Shown: one piece after another, positions 17,312 through 25,240 of the stretch
How positions within the stretch are numbered: position 1 is the first letter of the stretch
Layout of the letters: each line of letters begins with the position of its first letter
Assembly (NCBI GenBank): GCA_011389895.1
Contig: JAABTN010000021.1
Location: 1-48,923, forward strand
Length of the DNA: 48,923 nucleotides
DNA from: Maritimibacter sp.
GTDB lineage: Bacteria; Pseudomonadota; Alphaproteobacteria; Rhodobacterales; Rhodobacteraceae
Direction of reading: 5' to 3'
Made by a program: the position numbers and the translations under genes
Notes under the pieces: generated by a model
What the model saw: the letters and a program-made list of their open reading frames with translations, nothing else
What the model was told of the DNA's origin: nothing
Databases searched by the model: none

Positions 17312-17974
17312 TCAGCTATAGGTCAGCATCTCGTCCGCGTTGGTCGCGTCGATATGCGGGGTTTCGTTGAAGCCGTGCAGGTAGGTCGCTTTGCGGCCCT
17401 GGACAAAGCGGTTCACGGCGCAGTTTTTCATCTGGAGTTGAAGCAGGATTTGCTGCTCGGCCGGCGCGTTCAGAACCAGCCGGATCATCTGGCTGATCGC
17501 GCCACCCGACGAAAACATCATCGCGCTCCCGGCCCCTTTGGCCGTATCGAGGGCGTCTTGCACCCGCGCGACGAAATCCCCGAAGGGCTCCGGCGGGTTG
17601 TCGATTTCATCGGCCTGCCAGGCAAGCACGGTCGCTTTGAGCTGACGGAAATGCGCGGCGCGGTCGCCGGTGGTGTTTTCCGGCAAGGCGTCGCTATGCT
17701 TGTGCGCTTCCAAAAGGGCTTTGAAGTCGAACTCATTAAGGCCCGGATGAACCTCGGGTTCGACCTCGGCTCCATAGGCTTTCGCAACGCCTTGGAAGGT
17801 CTCAAGATGGCGCAGTTGCTCGCCCACGAAGACCCGTTCCGGCCAATCGATCCCTTGGGCCTTCATCGCCACGCCCAAGGCTTCGGATTGGCGCATGCCA
17901 AGCTCGGAAAGCTTGTCGTAATTCGCCGCCCCGAATGAGGCCTGAGCGTGACGGATGACCGTGAGAAGGCCCAT
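17312..17974 (-). CDS. Histidine-phosphatase family protein with altered second active-site half
   Basis: The 220-residue protein opens with TVIRHAQASFG, the RHG-type motif (RHA here, Arg8-His9). Arg55 in GEQLRHLETF and the acid in LNEFDF also fit the phosphoglycerate-mutase-like fold. The second catalytic histidine, normally in an HGG sequence near the C-terminus, is a serine: AMMFSSGGAISQMI, around Ser156. The protein may thus be a weakened phosphatase, use another acid-base residue, or only bind a phosphorylated ligand. It sits exactly between the kinase (10 bases downstream) and the ACAD11-like gene (directly abutting, stop next to start), so it is expected to act on the same phosphorylated acyl intermediate or a side product. 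Confidence 0.83.
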   Translation of the reverse strand: MGLLTVIRHAQASFGAANYDKLSELGMRQSEALGVAMKAQGIDWPERVFVGEQLRHLETFQGVAKAYGAEVEPEVHPGLNEFDFKALLEAHKHSDALPENTTGDRAAHFRQLKATVLAWQADEIDNPPEPFGDFVARVQDALDTAKGAGSAMMFSSGGAISQMIRLVLNAPAEQQILLQLQMKNCAVNRFVQGRKATYLHGFNETPHIDATNADEMLTYS

Positions 17975-19216
17975 TCAGATCTTCTCGTTGGTATATTTGC
18001 GCAGCTCGGCACGCGCGACCTGACGGCGGTGGACCGCGTCGGGGCCATCGGCAAAGCGCAGGGTGCGCAGGCTGGTATACATGCCCGCGAGCGGCTGATC
18101 CTGCGAAATCCCTTCGCCGCCATGCATCTGCATCGCCTCGTCCACCACCTTGGTCGACATGAGAGGCGCGACCACCTTGATCTGGCTGATCCAAGGCTGG
18201 GCTTCTTTCACGCCCACGGTGTCCATCATATGCGCGGCTTTCAGACACAGAAGCCGGGCTTGTTCGATCTCCATGCGGCAGTTTGCGATGACATCGTAAT
18301 TGCCGCCCAAAGTCGCGATCTTCTTGCCAAAGGCTTCGCGGGTCAGGCCGCGTTTGCACATCATTTCAAGGGCACGTTCGGCTTGGCCGATGGCGCGCAT
18401 GCAGTGGTGAATGCGGCCCGGTCCAAGCCGGCCTTGGGCCACTTCGAAACCTCGTCCTTCACCAAGGATCAGCGCGTCTGCGGGAATGCGAACGTTGGTG
18501 AAGCGAAGGTGCATATGGCCATGCGGCGCATCATCGTCGCCAAAGACATGCATCGGGCGCAAAACCTCGACGCCCGGCGTATCGGCATCCATCACGAACA
18601 TTGAATGGCGCGAATGCTTCGGGGCGTCCGGGTCGGTGCAGGCCATGACGATATAGACCGCGCAGCGCGGATCGCCCGCCCCGGAAATCCACCATTTCTC
18701 ACCGTTCAGAACCCATTCGTCACCGTCCTTCTTGGCCTCGAAGGAAAGCTGGGCGGCATCGGACGACGCGACGTTCGGTTCGGTCATCACGTAGGCCGAG
18801 CGGATTTCTCCGTCGAGAAGACGGGTCAGCCACTTTTCCTTGTGGCCCGCATTACCGTAGCGCTCCAATACTTCCATGTTGCCGGTATCCGGCGCGGAAC
18901 AGTTGAAAATCTCGGCGGCGAGCGGGCATTTCCCCATTTCTTCGGCGAGATAGGCATATTCCACGGTGGTCAGCCCATAGCCACGCTCGCTGTCGGTCAG
19001 CCAGAAATTCCAAAGCCCGCGTTTCTTTGCCTTGGTCTTGAGATCGTCCATGATCTCAAGCTGCCGATCGTTGAGCTTGAAGCGGTCGCCTTCGGGGTTG
19101 TTGCCGATCTCGGCGTGATATTCTTCGTTGGCCGACACGATGTCTTCTTCGATCATCTTGCGCACCGCGTCGATCAGCGGCTGCACCTTGTCGGTGACGC
19201 CTAGGTCCATGGACAT
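17975..19216 (-). CDS. Acyl-CoA dehydrogenase of the ACAD10/ACAD11 type
   Basis: The 413-residue protein has the acyl-CoA dehydrogenase fold with features of the ACAD11 C-terminal domain: FNCSAPDTGNMEVLERYG, YVMTEPNVASSDAAQ (in place of TEPxAGSD), LNGEKWWISGAGDPRC, GPGRIHHCMRAIG, and MQMHGGEGISQDQPLA. At the catalytic-base position the sequence is FADGPDAVH, with Asp where the classical enzymes have Glu, as in ACAD10/11. In that family the enzyme works on phosphorylated 4-hydroxyacyl-CoA to make an enoyl-CoA. The start at 19216 follows GAGGAGGAG. It directly abuts the phosphatase-like gene and is upstream of the kinase, forming a three-gene unit. Fold is sure; the 4-hydroxyacyl role is inferred from the neighbours. 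Confidence 0.9.
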   Translation of the reverse strand: MSMDLGVTDKVQPLIDAVRKMIEEDIVSANEEYHAEIGNNPEGDRFKLNDRQLEIMDDLKTKAKKRGLWNFWLTDSERGYGLTTVEYAYLAEEMGKCPLAAEIFNCSAPDTGNMEVLERYGNAGHKEKWLTRLLDGEIRSAYVMTEPNVASSDAAQLSFEAKKDGDEWVLNGEKWWISGAGDPRCAVYIVMACTDPDAPKHSRHSMFVMDADTPGVEVLRPMHVFGDDDAPHGHMHLRFTNVRIPADALILGEGRGFEVAQGRLGPGRIHHCMRAIGQAERALEMMCKRGLTREAFGKKIATLGGNYDVIANCRMEIEQARLLCLKAAHMMDTVGVKEAQPWISQIKVVAPLMSTKVVDEAMQMHGGEGISQDQPLAGMYTSLRTLRFADGPDAVHRRQVARAELRKYTNEKI

Positions 19217-19299
19217 GTCTTTCTCCTCCTCATCCCGGTTGCTCCGGGTCGCGCGAACCGGACGTGCGGTCCGCGCCATGCAGTTGTTTCGCGCGTTTC

Positions 19300-20502
19300 T
19301 TACAGAACTTCGAACAGGCCCGCCGCGCCCATGCCGCCGCCGACGCACATGGTGCAGACGACATATTTGGCTCCGCGACGTTTGCCTTCGATCAGGGCAT
19401 GACCGACCATGCGCGCCCCGGACATGCCGTAGGGGTGGCCGATGGATATGGCGCCGCCATCGACGTTCATGATCTCGTTCGGGATGCCGAGGACGCGCTG
19501 GGATTGCAACACTTGGCTTGCAAACGCCTCGTTCAACTCCCAAAGCCCGATGTCATCCATCTTCAGCCCATGCGCCTCGAGAAGCTTTGGCACCGCGTAG
19601 ATCGGGCCAATACCCATCTCGTCGGGTTCACAGCCCGCGGCCATGACGCCGATATAGCGGCCCAAGGGTTGAAGCCCGCGCTTCTCGGCCTCTTTCGCCT
19701 CCATGATGACCGACGCCGACGCCCCGTCGGACAGTTGCGAGGCATTGCCAGCGGTGATGAATTTTCCCTCCTGCACCGCCTGCCCATCCTTGAACACCGG
19801 CGACAGCCCTTCGAGGTTCTCAAGCGTGGTCGAGGGCCGGTTGCCCTCATCCTTGTCCAGCGTCACCTCGGCGTGCGACACCTCTTTGGTTTCGCGATCA
19901 ATGATCGCTTGGGTCGAGGTCAGCGGCACGATTTCGTCGTCGAACCGCCCCGCGTCCTGTGCCGCCGCCGTGCGCTGTTGCGATTGAAGCGCATAGGCGT
20001 CCTGATCCTCGCGGCTGACACCGTACCGCGCGGCCACGATTTCAGCCGTTTCCAGCATGGACATGTAAAGCTCCGGCTTGTGCGCCTTGGTCCAAGGGTC
20101 CGCCATATGGTCGGTGCGCATATCTTGGTTCTGCACGAGGCTGATGGATTCCACTCCGCCGCCGATGGCGACCTGCATCCCGTCATGCACCACCTGCTTG
20201 GCCGCCGTGGCAATCGCCATCATCCCCGAGGCGCATTGACGATCAAGCGACATGCCCGCGATGGACACCGGCAGACCCGCCCGGATCACCGCCTGACGCC
20301 CGATGTTGCCGCCGGTCGAGCCTTGTTGAATGGCGGTGCCGATCACGCAATCCTGCACTTCGGAACCATCGAGCCCGGCACGCTCCACTGCATGTTTGAC
20401 CGCGTGACCGATAAGCTCTTGGGCATGGGTGTTGTTGAACGCGCCACGATAGGCTTTGCCAATCGGGGTGCGGGCGGTTGAAACGATGACGGCGTCACGC
20501 AT
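19300..20502 (-). CDS. Acetyl-CoA C-acyltransferase (thiolase)
   Basis: This thiolase performs the last step of beta-oxidation, cleaving 3-ketoacyl-CoA with CoA. The 400 residues carry the full active site: Cys90 in [10 protein letters not shown], His356 in [11 protein letters not shown] and Cys386 in [10 protein letters not shown]. The conserved NEAFA is also present. The start at 20502 follows AAGGA. It is in the middle of the minus-strand operon, with 83 bases to the ACAD11-like gene and 18 bases to the SDR upstream. It is the only thiolase in the window, so it may serve both the minus-strand operon and the pim-like plus-strand operon, which has none. Confidence 0.95.
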   Translation of the reverse strand: MRDAVIVSTARTPIGKAYRGAFNNTHAQELIGHAVKHAVERAGLDGSEVQDCVIGTAIQQGSTGGNIGRQAVIRAGLPVSIAGMSLDRQCASGMMAIATAAKQVVHDGMQVAIGGGVESISLVQNQDMRTDHMADPWTKAHKPELYMSMLETAEIVAARYGVSREDQDAYALQSQQRTAAAQDAGRFDDEIVPLTSTQAIIDRETKEVSHAEVTLDKDEGNRPSTTLENLEGLSPVFKDGQAVQEGKFITAGNASQLSDGASASVIMEAKEAEKRGLQPLGRYIGVMAAGCEPDEMGIGPIYAVPKLLEAHGLKMDDIGLWELNEAFASQVLQSQRVLGIPNEIMNVDGGAISIGHPYGMSGARMVGHALIEGKRRGAKYVVCTMCVGGGMGAAGLFEVL

Positions 20503-20520
20503 GGTTTTGGTCCTTTTCGG

Positions 20521-21450
20521 TTATGTCGCGCCCGGAAGCGTCAGGCCGCGGAGGTCGGCAGCCTGTTTGAGATATTTCTGTGTCTGGGTGAACGCATTGG
20601 CCATTTCGACCGCGCCTTCGGGGTTTCGGATGCGGTCCATGGCGGCCAGCACGCCTTCCAGCGAAATGTCGTCATCCGCCAGCGCCACGCCCCGTGTCTC
20701 GGTGATCCGGGTCTCGGCAAAACAACCGCCGCCCGCGCCCAAGATCATCTTGGTCGGCGCGTCTTCGAGCACAAGGGCAAGCAAGCCGGGGGTGATGGTT
20801 TCGGGCTTGAGAAGGGCAAGCACCTCTTCAGGGAGCAAATCCTCGGTCATCCGGGTCGCGGCGGTGGGGGCCAAGGTGTTCACCCGCACGTTCTTCTTGG
20901 CCCCTTCCTGTGCCAGCACGTTCATCAGCCCCACGACCCCGGCCTTGGCCGCGCCATAGTTCGACTGACCGAAATTGCCATAGACGCCCGAACCCGAGGT
21001 GGTCATCACGATCCGCCCGTATTCGCGCGCGATCATGTGGGACCAGACCGCTTTGGTGCAGTTGACCGACCCCATCAGGTGCACGTCAACCACCGTCCAG
21101 AAATCATCGAGGTCCATCTTCGAGAATGTCTTGTCGCGCAGGATGCCCGCGTTGTTCACGAGAATATCGACATGGCCGAATTCCGCGATGGCCTCGTCCA
21201 CCATGGCGCGGGTTTGGCTGCGCGATGTCACGTCGGCCCCGTTGGCAATCGCATGGCCACCCGACGCGCGTATCTCTTGCACAACATCGTGGGCGGCGTC
21301 CGAACCCGCCACGCTTCCATCCGTCGCAACCCCGAGATCGTTCACGACGACCTTCGCCCCGCGCGCGGCAAGCCCAAGCGCGTGGGCACGGCCCAGCCCG
21401 ACACCCGCCCCGGTGACAATGGCCACGCGGCCTTCGAATTCCTTGTTCAT
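20521..21450 (-). CDS. SDR resembling the dehydrogenase domain of peroxisomal multifunctional enzyme 2
   Basis: The 309-residue protein is longer than a classical SDR and has the features of MFE-2/17-beta-HSD4-type dehydrogenases: TGAGVGLGRAHALGLA, VVVNDLGVATDGS (the NDLG signature of this group), a NNAGILRDKTFSKM segment, the YGAAK catalytic pair, and a long C-terminal extension after ITPGLLALVL. These enzymes oxidise (3R)-3-hydroxyacyl-CoAs. It overlaps the MaoC-type hydratase gene by 4 bases (ATGA). That hydratase is of the kind that makes (3R)-hydroxyacyl-CoA, so the two together would form a split MFE-2. ATG at 21450 was chosen over a longer frame because of this overlap and the nearby GGAG. 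Well supported. Confidence 0.9.
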   Translation of the reverse strand: MNKEFEGRVAIVTGAGVGLGRAHALGLAARGAKVVVNDLGVATDGSVAGSDAAHDVVQEIRASGGHAIANGADVTSRSQTRAMVDEAIAEFGHVDILVNNAGILRDKTFSKMDLDDFWTVVDVHLMGSVNCTKAVWSHMIAREYGRIVMTTSGSGVYGNFGQSNYGAAKAGVVGLMNVLAQEGAKKNVRVNTLAPTAATRMTEDLLPEEVLALLKPETITPGLLALVLEDAPTKMILGAGGGCFAETRITETRGVALADDDISLEGVLAAMDRIRNPEGAVEMANAFTQTQKYLKQAADLRGLTLPGAT

Positions 21451-21902
21451 GTGGTCTCCATGTATCTTCGGCCAATCCATTCAGCGATCAGCGCGGGCTT
21501 GTCGGCCCCGTCAATCTCGATCGTGACATTTGTTATAGTGGTGAATTCGCCGGGCTTCGAGGTGTCGCAGGACATCAGGACGAAACGCCCCCGCACCTTC
21601 GCCCCGACCGCCACCGGCGAGATGAAGCGCATCTTGTTCATCCCGTAATTCACACCCATGGTCACCCCGTCGACACCCGGCAGAGCGTCATAAACCATGG
21701 CGGACAACAGGCTGAGGGTCAGGAACCCGTGGGCGATGGTGCCGCCAAACGGCGTTTGCGCGGCGGCTTCGGGATCGACATGGATGAACTGCCAATCCTC
21801 TGTGGCATCGGCGAATTGGTCGATCCGGGCCTGGGTGATCTCGAACCATTTCGAGACACCGATTTCCTGCCCCTCCATCGCCTTGAAGTCTTCAAGCTTC
21901 AT
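21447..21902 (-). CDS. MaoC-like (R)-specific enoyl-CoA hydratase
   Basis: The 151-residue protein has the hotdog hydratase-2 motif: FADATEDWQFIHVDPEAA places Asp36 and His41 at the spacing of the catalytic pair, and PFGGTIAHGFLTLSLL follows. Such enzymes hydrate trans-2-enoyl-CoA to (3R)-3-hydroxyacyl-CoA. The start at 21902 avoids an upstream extension that overlaps the SDR end. It is 4 bases from the upstream SDR gene and overlaps the downstream MFE-2-like dehydrogenase by 4 bases. The minus-strand operon therefore appears to use R-stereochemistry, while the plus-strand FadJ-like fusion is of the S-type, which suggests two distinct substrates or stages. Confidence 0.92.
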   Translation of the reverse strand: MKLEDFKAMEGQEIGVSKWFEITQARIDQFADATEDWQFIHVDPEAAAQTPFGGTIAHGFLTLSLLSAMVYDALPGVDGVTMGVNYGMNKMRFISPVAVGAKVRGRFVLMSCDTSKPGEFTTITNVTIEIDGADKPALIAEWIGRRYMETT

Positions 21903-21906
21903 CGCG

Positions 21907-22725
21907 TCACTCCGCAAAAAGGCTGCCACCGGCGTGGCAATTGATACCGCCGGAGATCGGGATGATGGCACCGGTCACGTAAGAGCCGCCTTGGCCACAG
22001 AGAAACTGAAGCGATGCGGCCACGTCAGAGGGCACCCCGAGACGGCGCAGCGGAACGCCCTTGGCCGTCTCTTGCGCCCGACGGTCGTCGGCCAGCGCGA
22101 AGGCGGTCATTTTCGACTCGAACGGGCCGGGTGCAAGGGCGTTCACCGTCACGTGGCTTTCGGCCAGCTCGTTGCCGAGAATGCGGGTCAAGTGATGCAC
22201 GCCTGCCTTTGATACCGAGTAGCTATAGGCCCCCGCGCCTTTCGGCACGTCGCCCATGACCGACCCGACATTCACCACCCGGGCCGGGTCCGCGAAGCTC
22301 GTCGATGCCACCAACATCGGCAACAGCGCCTGGGTCAGCTGGAACATGCCCGCGGTATTCAGGTCCATGACCTTGGTCCAGCCCTCGAACGGAAACTCAC
22401 CCAGCGGCGCACCCCATGTGCGGCCCGCGTTGTTCATCAGGATATGCAGAGTGTCGGTGCGCGCCGCGACCTCGGCCGCGAGCGCATCCACCCCGGCCTG
22501 GCTAGCGACATCGCCGCCAAAGCCTTCGACCGTGCCGGCATAGCCCATCGCATTGATCTCATCCGCCACGGCCTTGCAGGCGTCGGCTTTGCGGCTTGCG
22601 ATCATCACGCGCGCACCGGCGGCGGCCAGCCCCTCGGTCGCCATGCGCCCGATGCCGGTGGCCCCCCCCGTGACCAGCGCTACCTTGTCGGTCAGATCGA
22701 ACAAATCGGTCGGTGTCATGCTCAT
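21907..22725 (-). CDS. Short-chain dehydrogenase/reductase
   Basis: The 272-residue classical SDR has ALVTGGATGIGRMATEGLA for cofactor binding, ASRKAD after the second strand (the arginine favours NADP), MNNAGRTWGAPLGEF, the serine in NVGSVMGDVP and the YSVSK catalytic pair. The C-terminal SGGINCHAGG is family-like. It overlaps the upstream small acyl-CoA dehydrogenase gene by 4 bases (ATGA) and is followed by the MaoC gene 4 bases later. A second ATG at 22719 is possible. The substrate is unknown; it may reduce or oxidise a hydroxyl or keto group on the imported acid before or after the beta-oxidation turn. Confidence 0.9.
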   Translation of the reverse strand: MSMTPTDLFDLTDKVALVTGGATGIGRMATEGLAAAGARVMIASRKADACKAVADEINAMGYAGTVEGFGGDVASQAGVDALAAEVAARTDTLHILMNNAGRTWGAPLGEFPFEGWTKVMDLNTAGMFQLTQALLPMLVASTSFADPARVVNVGSVMGDVPKGAGAYSYSVSKAGVHHLTRILGNELAESHVTVNALAPGPFESKMTAFALADDRRAQETAKGVPLRRLGVPSDVAASLQFLCGQGGSYVTGAIIPISGGINCHAGGSLFAE

Positions 22726-23828
22726 GCCGCCATCCCCCGTGCGCGAGCAACCTGCGCGGCATGATAGCCGTAGTCGCCCAGCCATTCGGCAGCGACACGC
22801 GCGCGTTTCATGTAAAAGCCCATGTCATATTCGTCCGTCATACCGATGCCTCCATGCATCTGAACCCCTTCGCGCACGGCCAGCCCGGCGGTTTCGCTTG
22901 CCCGCGCCTTTGCCAGCGACACCGCAAGCGCGGCCTCGTCCGGCGTTTCATCCAGCATCCGGCCCGCGTTCATCACCGCCGAGGTCGTGACCTCGATCTC
23001 GCAAAACAGATGCGCGGCGCGGTGTTGCAATGCCTGGAAAGTGCCGATGGTGACGCCGAATTGCTTGCGCTCCTTGAGGTAGCCGGTGGTCATGCCAAAG
23101 GCCCCCGCCGACACCCCGAGAAGCTCGGCAGACACCGCCGCCTGCCCGGCGCGCAAGGCCGGGGCGAGGGCGCACATGGCCCCCCCGACCTCGCCCACCA
23201 CGTCTTCGCCAGTGACTTCGACACCGTCGAGCACAAGGTCGGCGTGGTCGCGGTGATCGACCAGATCCATCTTGGTGCGGCTCACGCCCGCCGCCTTGGC
23301 GTCGATGTCAAAAAGCGTCAACCCAGCGTTGGCACGGGCCAGCACCAAGATGCGGTCGGCCCCTGCGCCTTCTGCGACAAACGTCTTGGTTCCGGTAAGC
23401 TTGAAGCCGTTTCGATACGCCTCCGCACGGAGCGCGCTGGTCTCGGGGTTGAACTTGGCCCCCTCGTCCACGGCGAGGGCATAGATCGCCTCGCCCGCCG
23501 CGATGTGGGAGGCGTCGCGCCCGACCGCGCGCAAAGCCGTTGCCGCGATCACCGCCGTTGACAGGAAGGGCGAGGCGACCAACGTCTTGCCCATTTCTTC
23601 GGAAAGGATATTTGCCGCCGCGAATCCCATGTCGGACCCACCCTGATCCTCGGGGACGAGGACCCCGGCCCACCCCATCTTCACCATCTCGGTCCAGAGC
23701 GCGGGGTCAAACCCCCGGCCCGCGTCGCGGTTCCCGCGCAGGTTGGCGACCGGGGCCGCCCCATCGAGAAACCCGCGCGCCGCGTCGCGCAGCATCATTT
23801 CGTCTTCGGTTGCAACCAGCGTGGTCAT
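22722..23828 (-). CDS. Acyl-CoA dehydrogenase, small chain of second heteromeric pair
   Basis: The 368-residue protein is an acyl-CoA dehydrogenase homologue of the FadE27/PimD small-chain type. It has the N-terminal helical bundle (WTEMVKMGWAGVLVPEDQGG), a reduced middle barrel without TEPxAGSD, and the C-terminal segments YLKERKQFGVTIGTFQALQH and VQMHGGIGMTDEYDMGFYMKR. The pair IGTFQALQH and MHGGIGMT match the corresponding parts of the plus-strand small chain at 13152. No canonical catalytic Glu was found. It lies 24 bases downstream of the large chain and overlaps the following SDR by 4 bases. An alpha2beta2 complex with the large chain is likely, by family analogy. Confidence 0.88.
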   Translation of the reverse strand: MTTLVATEDEMMLRDAARGFLDGAAPVANLRGNRDAGRGFDPALWTEMVKMGWAGVLVPEDQGGSDMGFAAANILSEEMGKTLVASPFLSTAVIAATALRAVGRDASHIAAGEAIYALAVDEGAKFNPETSALRAEAYRNGFKLTGTKTFVAEGAGADRILVLARANAGLTLFDIDAKAAGVSRTKMDLVDHRDHADLVLDGVEVTGEDVVGEVGGAMCALAPALRAGQAAVSAELLGVSAGAFGMTTGYLKERKQFGVTIGTFQALQHRAAHLFCEIEVTTSAVMNAGRMLDETPDEAALAVSLAKARASETAGLAVREGVQMHGGIGMTDEYDMGFYMKRARVAAEWLGDYGYHAAQVARARGMAA

Positions 23829-23852
23829 GTTGTTTTCCTAAAGCTCTTTCCC

Positions 23853-25076
23853 TTAGCGCACCGGCAAGTCCAGAACGCGCTTCGACAGGATCTCAAGCAT
23901 CACTTCCGAAGTGCCGCCCTCGATCGAGTTTGCCTTGGTGCGTAACCATTCGGGGGCCAGCGTGCCATGGTCGGCGCTGTCCCATTTCAGCGCCTCCGAT
24001 CCGCCCGCCGCCATCAACAACTCGAAGCGGTCCTTGTTCAATTCGGTGCCGTAGTATTTGAGCATCGCCGAGGCGTCGCCAACCCCGCCCTGTTTCGCCA
24101 GATCCTTGTAGCGATCCAGCGTGAGCGACATGGCGATGCTGTCGATTTCAAGCTTCATCGCGCGCGACAGGATCACCGGATCATTCTGATCCTCGTCCGC
24201 CAGAACCGCCCCAACGGTGCGCCCGCCGGTGAGGCCAGACCCGCCACCGCCGATCATTTCGCGTTCATGGGTCAGAAGATGCTTGGCCACGTCCCATCCA
24301 CGGTTCTGCTCGCCCACGATGGACGACAGTCCGTCATAATCCTTGGGCACCTTCACATTGTCGAAAAAGGTTTCGCAAAACGGCGATTTGCCCGAGATCA
24401 GCTTGATCGGTTTCGTCGTGACGCCCGCGCTCTCCATGTCGATCAGCATGAAGCTGATCCCCTTGTGTTTCGGCGCGTCGCGATCGGTGCGGATCAGGGC
24501 AAAGATCCAATCGGCCCGGTCGGCGTAAGAGGTCCAGATCTTCTGACCGTTGACCACCCAGTGATCGCCCTTGTCCTCGGCAAAGGTTTGCACCGAGGCA
24601 AGGTCAGAGCCCGCCCCCGGTTCCGAATACCCCTGGCACCAGCGGATCTCGCCACGCGTGATCTGGGGCAGGAAATGGCGTTTCTGGTCTTCGGTGCCGA
24701 AGGCCAGCAGCGCGGGGCCAAGCATCCAGAGGCCGAAACTGTCCAACGGCTTCTTGACCCTGAGGCGCGCCATCTCTTCGCTGAATATCTTGTCTTGCGC
24801 GCGGCTCAACCCGGCCCCGCCGTACTCAACCGGCCAAGTCGGGGCGGTCAGGCCGCGTTCGGCGCAGGCTTCCATCCAGGCTTTCTGGCCATCAGATTTG
24901 AAAACAAAGGTCTTTCCACCCCAGCAGATATCGTCTTCACTGAAGTCGCGGCCCCGCAGGTCGGCAGGTGCGGTGGCGTCGATCCACTGGGCAATCTCGG
25001 CCCGGAATGCGGCCAATTCTTGGGCCTCTCCCTGGGCCTCTCCCCCGGCCATTTCGTCTGCCGTCGCCTCTGCCAT
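23853..25076 (-). CDS. Acyl-CoA dehydrogenase, large chain of second heteromeric pair (FadE26-like)
   Basis: The 407-residue protein has WCQGYSEPGAGSDLASVQT, the substrate-domain signature, and ends EGGTSEVMLEILSKRVLDL. At the classical catalytic position there is a glycine; the glutamate in HLLTHEREMIGGGG is placed like Glu244 of the plus-strand large chain and like the base of FadE26-type enzymes. Such heteromers act on bulky substrates such as steroid side chains or cyclic acids, so the imported compound could be larger than a simple fatty acid. It is the first gene of the 12-gene minus-strand operon. ATG at 25076 follows GGGAGGAG. It is divergent from the ABC transporter operon across a region with two operator-like palindromes. 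Confidence 0.9.
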   Translation of the reverse strand: MAEATADEMAGGEAQGEAQELAAFRAEIAQWIDATAPADLRGRDFSEDDICWGGKTFVFKSDGQKAWMEACAERGLTAPTWPVEYGGAGLSRAQDKIFSEEMARLRVKKPLDSFGLWMLGPALLAFGTEDQKRHFLPQITRGEIRWCQGYSEPGAGSDLASVQTFAEDKGDHWVVNGQKIWTSYADRADWIFALIRTDRDAPKHKGISFMLIDMESAGVTTKPIKLISGKSPFCETFFDNVKVPKDYDGLSSIVGEQNRGWDVAKHLLTHEREMIGGGGSGLTGGRTVGAVLADEDQNDPVILSRAMKLEIDSIAMSLTLDRYKDLAKQGGVGDASAMLKYYGTELNKDRFELLMAAGGSEALKWDSADHGTLAPEWLRTKANSIEGGTSEVMLEILSKRVLDLPVR

Positions 25077-25109
25077 CAACGATTCTCCTCCCGTTTGACC
25101 CATATCGAC

Positions 25110-25138
25110 ATTATGGGTGTTTGTTTTGCAATGCAAAA
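25110..25138 (-). promoter_or_regulatory. Minus-strand operon promoter overlapping operator copy 2
   Basis: Read on the minus strand, CATAAT (25115-25110) is a good -10 box and the T-rich palindrome at 25124-25138 supplies a weak -35 (TTTTGC or TTTGCA, 16-17 bases away). A regulator bound at the palindrome would compete with RNA polymerase. Confidence 0.4.
25124..25138. promoter_or_regulatory. Candidate IclR operator, copy 2 (perfect palindrome)
   Basis: TTTTGCAATGCAAAA is a perfect inverted repeat with 7-base arms around one central base. It matches 13 of 15 bases of the sites at 8221 and 25177. It lies 48 bases upstream of the first gene of the minus-strand catabolic operon, within its likely -35 region. 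Confidence 0.6.
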
Positions 25139-25156
25139 TTAAGTTTCACAAAAATC

Positions 25157-25184
25157 TTGACTCGAACGGAACGTCGTTTTTCAT
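25157..25184 (+). promoter_or_regulatory. Candidate promoter of the ABC transporter operon
   Basis: TTGACT at 25157-25162 and TTTCAT at 25179-25184 are spaced by 16 bases. The -35 is strong and the -10 weak. The -10 lies inside operator copy 3, which suggests repression when the regulator is bound. Confidence 0.4.
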
Positions 25185-25191
25185 TGCGAAA
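25177..25191 (-). promoter_or_regulatory. Candidate IclR operator, copy 3
   Basis: On the minus strand the site reads TTTCGCAATGAAAAA, 13 of 15 identical to each of the other two copies. Its centre is 53 bases from the centre of copy 2, about five helical turns, so two bound dimers would lie on the same DNA face. Confidence 0.55.
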
Positions 25192-25240
25192 CAGCGAAGG
25201 TCGGGTATTCAACCCGGATTTCGACAAAAGGGAGGAAAAA

